Shown: positions 12,815 to 16,680 of the stretch, piece after piece
Layout: every line of letters begins with the position of its first letter
How positions within the stretch are numbered: the first letter of the stretch is position 1
Assembly: GCA_035581425.1 (NCBI GenBank)
Contig: DATJVP010000165.1
Span: 1 to 16,680, forward strand
Length of the DNA stretch: 16,680 nt
Direction of reading: 5' to 3'
Source of the DNA: DASZHJ01 sp035581425
GTDB taxonomy: Bacteria > Pseudomonadota > Alphaproteobacteria > ATCC43930 > CGMCC-115725
The notes under the pieces: model-generated
Database searches by the model: none
Seen by the model: the letters and a program-made list of their open reading frames with translations, nothing else
Told to the model about the DNA's origin: nothing
Position numbers and translations under genes: made by a program

Positions 12815-14215
12815 CTAGATGTGGAGAACCTGTCCGTAGGCGTCAAGCACCGCCTCGTGCATGGTCTCCGAGAGCGTCGGGTGCGGGAAGATCGTCTCCA
12901 TGAGCTCGTGCTCGGTGGTCTCCAGGGTCTTGGCAATGGTGTAGCCCTGGATGAGTTCGGTCACCTCCGCCCCGACCATGTGAGCGCCGAGTAGTTCGCC
13001 GGTCTTGGCGTCGAAGACAGTCTTGATGAGGCCCTCGGTCTCGCCCATCGCAATCGCTTTGCCGTTGCCGATATAAGGGAAGTGCCCGACCCGCACCTCT
13101 CGGCCCGCTGCTTTCGCCGCGGCCTCCGTCAATCCCACGCTCGCGACCTGCGGGCGACAATAGGTGCAGCCCGGCACGTTCTTTGTGTCGAGCGGGCGCA
13201 CGCCCTTGACGCCCGCGATGCGCTCGACGCAAAGCACGCCCTCGTGCATCGCCTTGTGCGCGAGCCAGGGCGGGCCCACGAGATCGCCGATCGCGTAGAG
13301 GCCGGGCTCGCCGGTCTGGCACCACTGATCGATCACGACATGGGTCCTGTCTACTTTGGCCTTGGTTTTCTCGAGGCCCATGTTCTCGACATTGCCGACG
13401 ATACCGACGGCGAGGATCACGCGCTCGACAGTGACGTCCCAGCTCTTGTCGCCCGCGGCGAGCGTCGTGGTCACGCTGTCGGCGCCCTTCTTGAGCGCCT
13501 TCACGGTTGTATCCGTGTAAATCTTCATACCCTGCTTCTCGAAGGATTTGCGCGCGAAGGCCGAGATTTCCTCGTCCTCCACCGGCAGCACCCGAGGCAA
13601 CACTTCCACCACCGTCACCTCGGAGCCGAGATTGCGGTAGAAGCTCGCGAACTCGATCCCGATCGCGCCGGACCCCACGACCAGCAGCGACTTAGGCAGA
13701 CGCTCCGGCACCATTGCCTCGCGGTAGGTCCAGACGAGCTTGCCGTCGGGCTCGAGTCCCGGCAGTGCCCGCGCCCGCGCGCCGGTCGCGAGCACGATGT
13801 GCTTCGCCGCGAGGTCCGCCACGGGCTTCCCATCCTTCGCGACCGAGACCTTGCCACCGCCGAGCAGCGTCCCCTGCCCGTCAAAGACCGTGATCTTGTG
13901 CTTGCGCATCAAGAAGGCGACGCCGTTCGAGAGCTGCTTTGCGACCTTGCGCGAGCGCTCGATGATCTTCTTGAAGTCGAAGCTTACCTCCTTCGCGCTG
14001 AAGCCGAAGTCGGCGAGATGCTGCAGGAGGTGATTGATCTCGGAGGTCCTGAGCAGCGCCTTGGTGGGGATACAACCCCAGTTGAGGCAGATTCCGCCGA
14101 GGTTCTCGCGCTCGACCACCGCCGTCTTCATTCCGAGTTGCGAGGCACGGATCGCCGCGACGTAGCCGCCGGGCCCGCCGCCGAGGATGACGATGTCGAA
14201 GGAAGTCTCGGCCAA
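12815..14215 (-). CDS. lpdA: Dihydrolipoamide dehydrogenase (E3), TTG start
   Basis: A 466-residue FAD/NAD disulfide oxidoreductase that reoxidises dihydrolipoyl groups of E2 and passes electrons to NAD+. FAD site GGGPGG (12-17), redox disulfide C43/C48 in GGICLNWGCIPTKA, NAD site VVGSGAIGIEFA, second FAD contact GLYAIGDLVGPPWLAHKA, and the interface catalytic pair H445 and E450 in PHPTLSETMHEA are all intact. The start is TTG at 14213-14215, read as Met (MAETSFDIVILGGG), with AGGAG seven bases upstream and no in-frame ATG that would keep the FAD motif. It begins nine bases after the pdhC stop and ends three bases before lipA. Alphaproteobacteria often have a second E3 gene with the 2-oxoglutarate complex; this copy is dedicated by position to pyruvate dehydrogenase. 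Confidence 0.97.
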   Translation of the reverse strand: MAETSFDIVILGGGPGGYVAAIRASQLGMKTAVVERENLGGICLNWGCIPTKALLRTSEINHLLQHLADFGFSAKEVSFDFKKIIERSRKVAKQLSNGVAFLMRKHKITVFDGQGTLLGGGKVSVAKDGKPVADLAAKHIVLATGARARALPGLEPDGKLVWTYREAMVPERLPKSLLVVGSGAIGIEFASFYRNLGSEVTVVEVLPRVLPVEDEEISAFARKSFEKQGMKIYTDTTVKALKKGADSVTTTLAAGDKSWDVTVERVILAVGIVGNVENMGLEKTKAKVDRTHVVIDQWCQTGEPGLYAIGDLVGPPWLAHKAMHEGVLCVERIAGVKGVRPLDTKNVPGCTYCRPQVASVGLTEAAAKAAGREVRVGHFPYIGNGKAIAMGETEGLIKTVFDAKTGELLGAHMVGAEVTELIQGYTIAKTLETTEHELMETIFPHPTLSETMHEAVLDAYGQVLHI

Positions 14216-14224
14216 GGGCGGCTC

Positions 14225-15559
14225 CTAGAGCAGCATCGAGGCCGGGACCTCGACGTGTTTCTTGAAGGCGTTCATGAATTGCGCGGCGGTCGCACCGTCG
14301 ATCACACGGTGATCGCAGGAGATCGTGCAACGCATCACCGTCGCCGTCCCGAGCGCGCCATTCTTGACGACAGCGCGCTGCTCGCCGGCGGCAACCGCGA
14401 GGATCGCGGATTGCGGCGGGTTGATGACAGCCGTAAACTCCGGCACGCCGAACATGCCGAGATTCGAGATCGAGAAGGTGCCGCCCTGGAACTCCTCGAG
14501 CTTGAGTTTGCCGGCACGGGCCCGCATCGCGAGGTCCTTCATTTCGGCAGAGATCTGCGCCAGGCCCTTCCTGTCAGCATCGCGGATGATCGGCGTAATG
14601 AGGCCGTCCTCGAGCGCCACCGCGACGGAGACATCGACGCTGTTCCAGCGCAGGATTGCCTCCTCGCTCCAGGAGGCATTGACCGAGGGCACCTTGCGGA
14701 GCGCAAGGGCTACCGCCTTGATGACGAAGTCGTTGACGGAAATCTTGGCCTCGGTTCCTGCATTGACCTCCGCGCGAGCCTTGAGGAGCGCATCGATCTC
14801 GCAATCCATGCTGAGGAAGAAGACCGGAACCGTCTGCTGCACCTCCGTGAGCCGGCGAGCGATCGTGCGGCGCATGTTCGTGTGCGGGACCGGCGTATAG
14901 GGCGCATTCCCCGCGAGTGCCGCCACCTGCGCCGCGCCGGGACCAGGAGCGATCGTGGGAACGCGCGCGGGCGCCGACGGCGTGGCAGGGGCTCGCGCGG
15001 GCGCGCCGCCCTTGAGCGCAGCATCGATATCCGCCTTGACGATGCGGCCGTTGGGGCCCGAGCCACGCAGGCGCGAGAGATCGATCCCCGCTTGCGCCGC
15101 CATCCGCCGCGCGAGCGGACTCGCATACACCCGGTCGGCACCGTTGCCTTGCGCGGGGGCAGGGGCTGGAGCTGCCGTCGGCTTCGGCGCGGGTTGAGGC
15201 GCCGGAGCCGGCGCGGGCGCTGTCGCGGCGGGCTTCGCGGCCGGAGGCGGCGGTACGGGAGTCGGAGTTGGCGCGGCGGCTGGTTTCACAGCGGTCTTGA
15301 GCGCGGACTTGTCCTCACCTTCCTCGAGCAGGCGCGCGATTACCGCGTTCACTTTTACGCCCTGCGCGCCCTCGGGTACGACGATCTCGCCTACCGTGCC
15401 CTCGTCGACCGCCTCGACCTCCATGGTCGCTTTGTCGGTCTCAATCTCCGCGATGACGTCGCCGGCCTTGACGGCGTCACCAACCTTCTTGTGCCACTTC
15501 GCGAGATTGCCCTCCGTCATCGTCGGCGAGAGAGCGGGCATCAGGACCTCGATGGGCAT
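14225..15559 (-). CDS. pdhC: Pyruvate dehydrogenase complex dihydrolipoyllysine acetyltransferase (E2)
   Basis: A 444-residue E2. Domains in order: one lipoyl domain (1-77) with the modified lysine K43 in ETDKATMEVE; a long flexible linker rich in Ala/Pro with PAPAPA runs (about 88-138); the peripheral-subunit-binding domain (YASPLARRMAAQAGIDLSRL to GRIVKADIDA, about 145-180); a second Ala/Pro linker; and the catalytic core (about 215-444) with TVPVFFLSMDCEIDAL and the active-site H417/D421 in CDHRVIDGATAAQF. It transfers the acetyl group from lipoyl to CoA and forms the core of the complex. A single lipoyl domain here fits the alphaproteobacterial pattern in which E1-beta carries another. 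The ATG at 15559 has AGGGG seven bases upstream; the gene follows pdhB by 21 bases. Confidence 0.97.
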   Translation of the reverse strand: MPIEVLMPALSPTMTEGNLAKWHKKVGDAVKAGDVIAEIETDKATMEVEAVDEGTVGEIVVPEGAQGVKVNAVIARLLEEGEDKSALKTAVKPAAAPTPTPVPPPPAAKPAATAPAPAPAPQPAPKPTAAPAPAPAQGNGADRVYASPLARRMAAQAGIDLSRLRGSGPNGRIVKADIDAALKGGAPARAPATPSAPARVPTIAPGPGAAQVAALAGNAPYTPVPHTNMRRTIARRLTEVQQTVPVFFLSMDCEIDALLKARAEVNAGTEAKISVNDFVIKAVALALRKVPSVNASWSEEAILRWNSVDVSVAVALEDGLITPIIRDADRKGLAQISAEMKDLAMRARAGKLKLEEFQGGTFSISNLGMFGVPEFTAVINPPQSAILAVAAGEQRAVVKNGALGTATVMRCTISCDHRVIDGATAAQFMNAFKKHVEVPASMLL

Positions 15560-15580
15560 GATTTTTCCCCTACTCCGCGC

Positions 15581-16680
15581 TCAGCGATAAGAGACGGCCT
15601 TGGCCGCCGCAACCACGTCCTCGATCTGCGGCAGCGCCATCCGCTCGAGATTGGCGGCATAGGGCAGCGGCACGTCCTTGCCGCAGACCCGCGCGACCGG
15701 CGCGTCGAGCCAGTCGAAGGCGTGCTCCATCATCTGCGCCGCGATCTCCGACCCGATCCCCGCGAAGGGCCAGCCCTCCTCGACGGAGACGATGCGGTTC
15801 GTCTTCTTGAGGGAGGCGACGATGGTCTCGATGTCGAGCGGGCGGATGGTGCGGAGGTCGATCACCTCCGCCGCGATCCCCTCGCCCGCGAGCGCCTCTG
15901 CGGCACCCATCGCGATCTCCACCATCCGCGAGAAGGCGACGACGGTGACGGCATCGCCCTGGCGCAGCACGCGCGCCTTGCCGATCGGCACGATCCAGTC
16001 GTCGTGCACCGGCACGGGCATGCTGTGGCCGTAAAGCAGCTCGTTCTCCAGGAAGATCACGGGATTGGGGTCGCGGATCGCGGCCTTGAGCAGCCCCTTG
16101 TGATCGGCCGCACTATAGGGCGAGACCACCTTGAGGCTCGGGACGTGCGCGTACCAGCTCGCATAGCACTGGGAGTGCTGGGCTGCGACGCGCGAGGCCG
16201 CGCCGTTGGGGCCGCGAAAGACGATGGGGCAGCCCATCTGCCCCCCGGACATGTAGCGCGTCTTGCTGGCGGAGTTGATGATCTGATCCATCGCCTGCAT
16301 GGCAAAGTTGAAGGTCATGAACTCGACGATGGGTCGAAGTCCCGAAAAGGCAGCGCCGACGCCGAGGCCGGTGAAACCGTGCTCGGAAATCGGCGTGTCG
16401 ATGACGCGGCGCGCTCCGAACTCCTCGAGGAGGCCCTGGCTCACCTTGTAGGCGCCTTGATACTCCGCGACCTCCTCGCCCATGAGGAGGACGGTGTCGT
16501 CGCGGCGCATCTCCTCCGCCATCGCGTCGCGGAGCGCCTCGCGTATCGTGAGGTTGACCGTCGGCCCCGTCCAATCCGCCTCGACCGGCGCCGGCGCGTG
16601 CGCGGGCGCTGCCGCCGTGGGCGCAGGCGCGGCAGGAGGTGCCGCGGGTTTCGCAGCCGGTGCTGCGGCCACGCGCACAG
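15581..16680 (-). CDS. pdhB: Pyruvate dehydrogenase E1 component, beta subunit (start off the window)
   Basis: The frame runs from the window edge to TGA at 15581-15583, 366 codons counting the stop. The first 33 or so visible residues are an Ala/Pro linker (AAAPAAKPAAPPAAPAPTAA). The E1-beta fold follows, starting VNLTIREALRDAMAEEMRRD. Motifs are LMGEEVAEYQGAYKVSQGL (thiamine-diphosphate-side glutamate), DTPISEHGFTGLGVGAA, EFMTFNFAMQAMDQIINSASK, FRGPNGAASRVAAQHSQ, and a transketolase C-domain with VVAFSRMVEIAMGAA and RTIRPLDIETI. Alphaproteobacterial PdhB typically carries a lipoyl domain before such a linker; that domain and the true start would lie beyond 16680. A GTG at 16678 is in frame but within the linker and is not the start. 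It forms the E1 heterotetramer with PdhA, probably encoded just upstream outside the window. Confidence 0.95.
   Translation of the reverse strand, partial: VRVAAAPAAKPAAPPAAPAPTAAAPAHAPAPVEADWTGPTVNLTIREALRDAMAEEMRRDDTVLLMGEEVAEYQGAYKVSQGLLEEFGARRVIDTPISEHGFTGLGVGAAFSGLRPIVEFMTFNFAMQAMDQIINSASKTRYMSGGQMGCPIVFRGPNGAASRVAAQHSQCYASWYAHVPSLKVVSPYSAADHKGLLKAAIRDPNPVIFLENELLYGHSMPVPVHDDWIVPIGKARVLRQGDAVTVVAFSRMVEIAMGAAEALAGEGIAAEVIDLRTIRPLDIETIVASLKKTNRIVSVEEGWPFAGIGSEIAAQMMEHAFDWLDAPVARVCGKDVPLPYAANLERMALPQIEDVVAAAKAVSYR

Noticed and set aside
14930..15290. Repetitive Ala/Pro-coding DNA in pdhC, considered as a tandem repeat or recombination site
   Set aside because: It is the ordinary flexible linkers of E2 on either side of the subunit-binding domain; no exact long repeat unit is seen.

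Overview
The window looks like chromosomal DNA from a GC-rich alphaproteobacterium, probably Hyphomicrobiales or a nearby order. The evidence is the gene order E1-beta, E2, E3, lipA and a COQ10/RatA-like START gene, an E1-beta that starts inside an Ala/Pro linker (as in alphaproteobacterial PdhB with an N-terminal lipoyl domain), and the style of the large FAD oxidoreductase fragment at the left edge. Base composition looks uniform. I see no insertion sequence, phage gene, tRNA, rRNA or CRISPR array. The placement is inference from family resemblance only.

Left part (1-5665, all minus strand). Reading in the direction of transcription: a gamma-glutamyltransferase-family enzyme (5665-4082), an SDR dehydrogenase (4065-3301), a YciI-type protein that appears to lack its first strand (3249-2884), a PhnB-like VOC protein (2857-2438), an M20 N-carbamoyl-amino-acid hydrolase type amidase (2319-1060), a two-helix membrane protein (937-644), and the N-terminal fifth or so of a large FAD-dependent oxidoreductase that runs off the window (650-1). 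Short gaps suggest one or two operons for uptake-derived amino-acid or amide catabolism.

Middle part, plus strand (5787-8837). A divergent operon encodes an enoyl-CoA hydratase, a 3-oxoadipyl-CoA-type thiolase and a metallo-beta-lactamase-fold hydrolase. The first two together form a beta-oxidation-like module.

Middle part, 8847-11403. An MFS transporter (minus) faces away from an AraC-family regulator with an N-terminal cupin (plus). A small secreted SnoaL/DUF4440-like protein follows. The 81-bp gap between transporter and regulator holds a perfect inverted repeat plus two further GACAAT half-sites. A very similar inverted repeat lies in the divergent gap at 5666-5786, which suggests shared regulation.

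Right part (11410-16680, minus strand). This is the pyruvate dehydrogenase operon: pdhB (partial), pdhC, lpdA (TTG start), lipA and a COQ10/RatA-like gene, with gaps of 21, 9, 3 and 7 bases. It makes the complex together with the enzyme that builds its lipoyl cofactor.

Intergenic space is scarce: no gap without a gene exceeds 125 bases. I did not find a clearly new biological system. The best leads are the shared GACAA/TTGTC operator-like repeats and the unusual N-terminus of the YciI gene.
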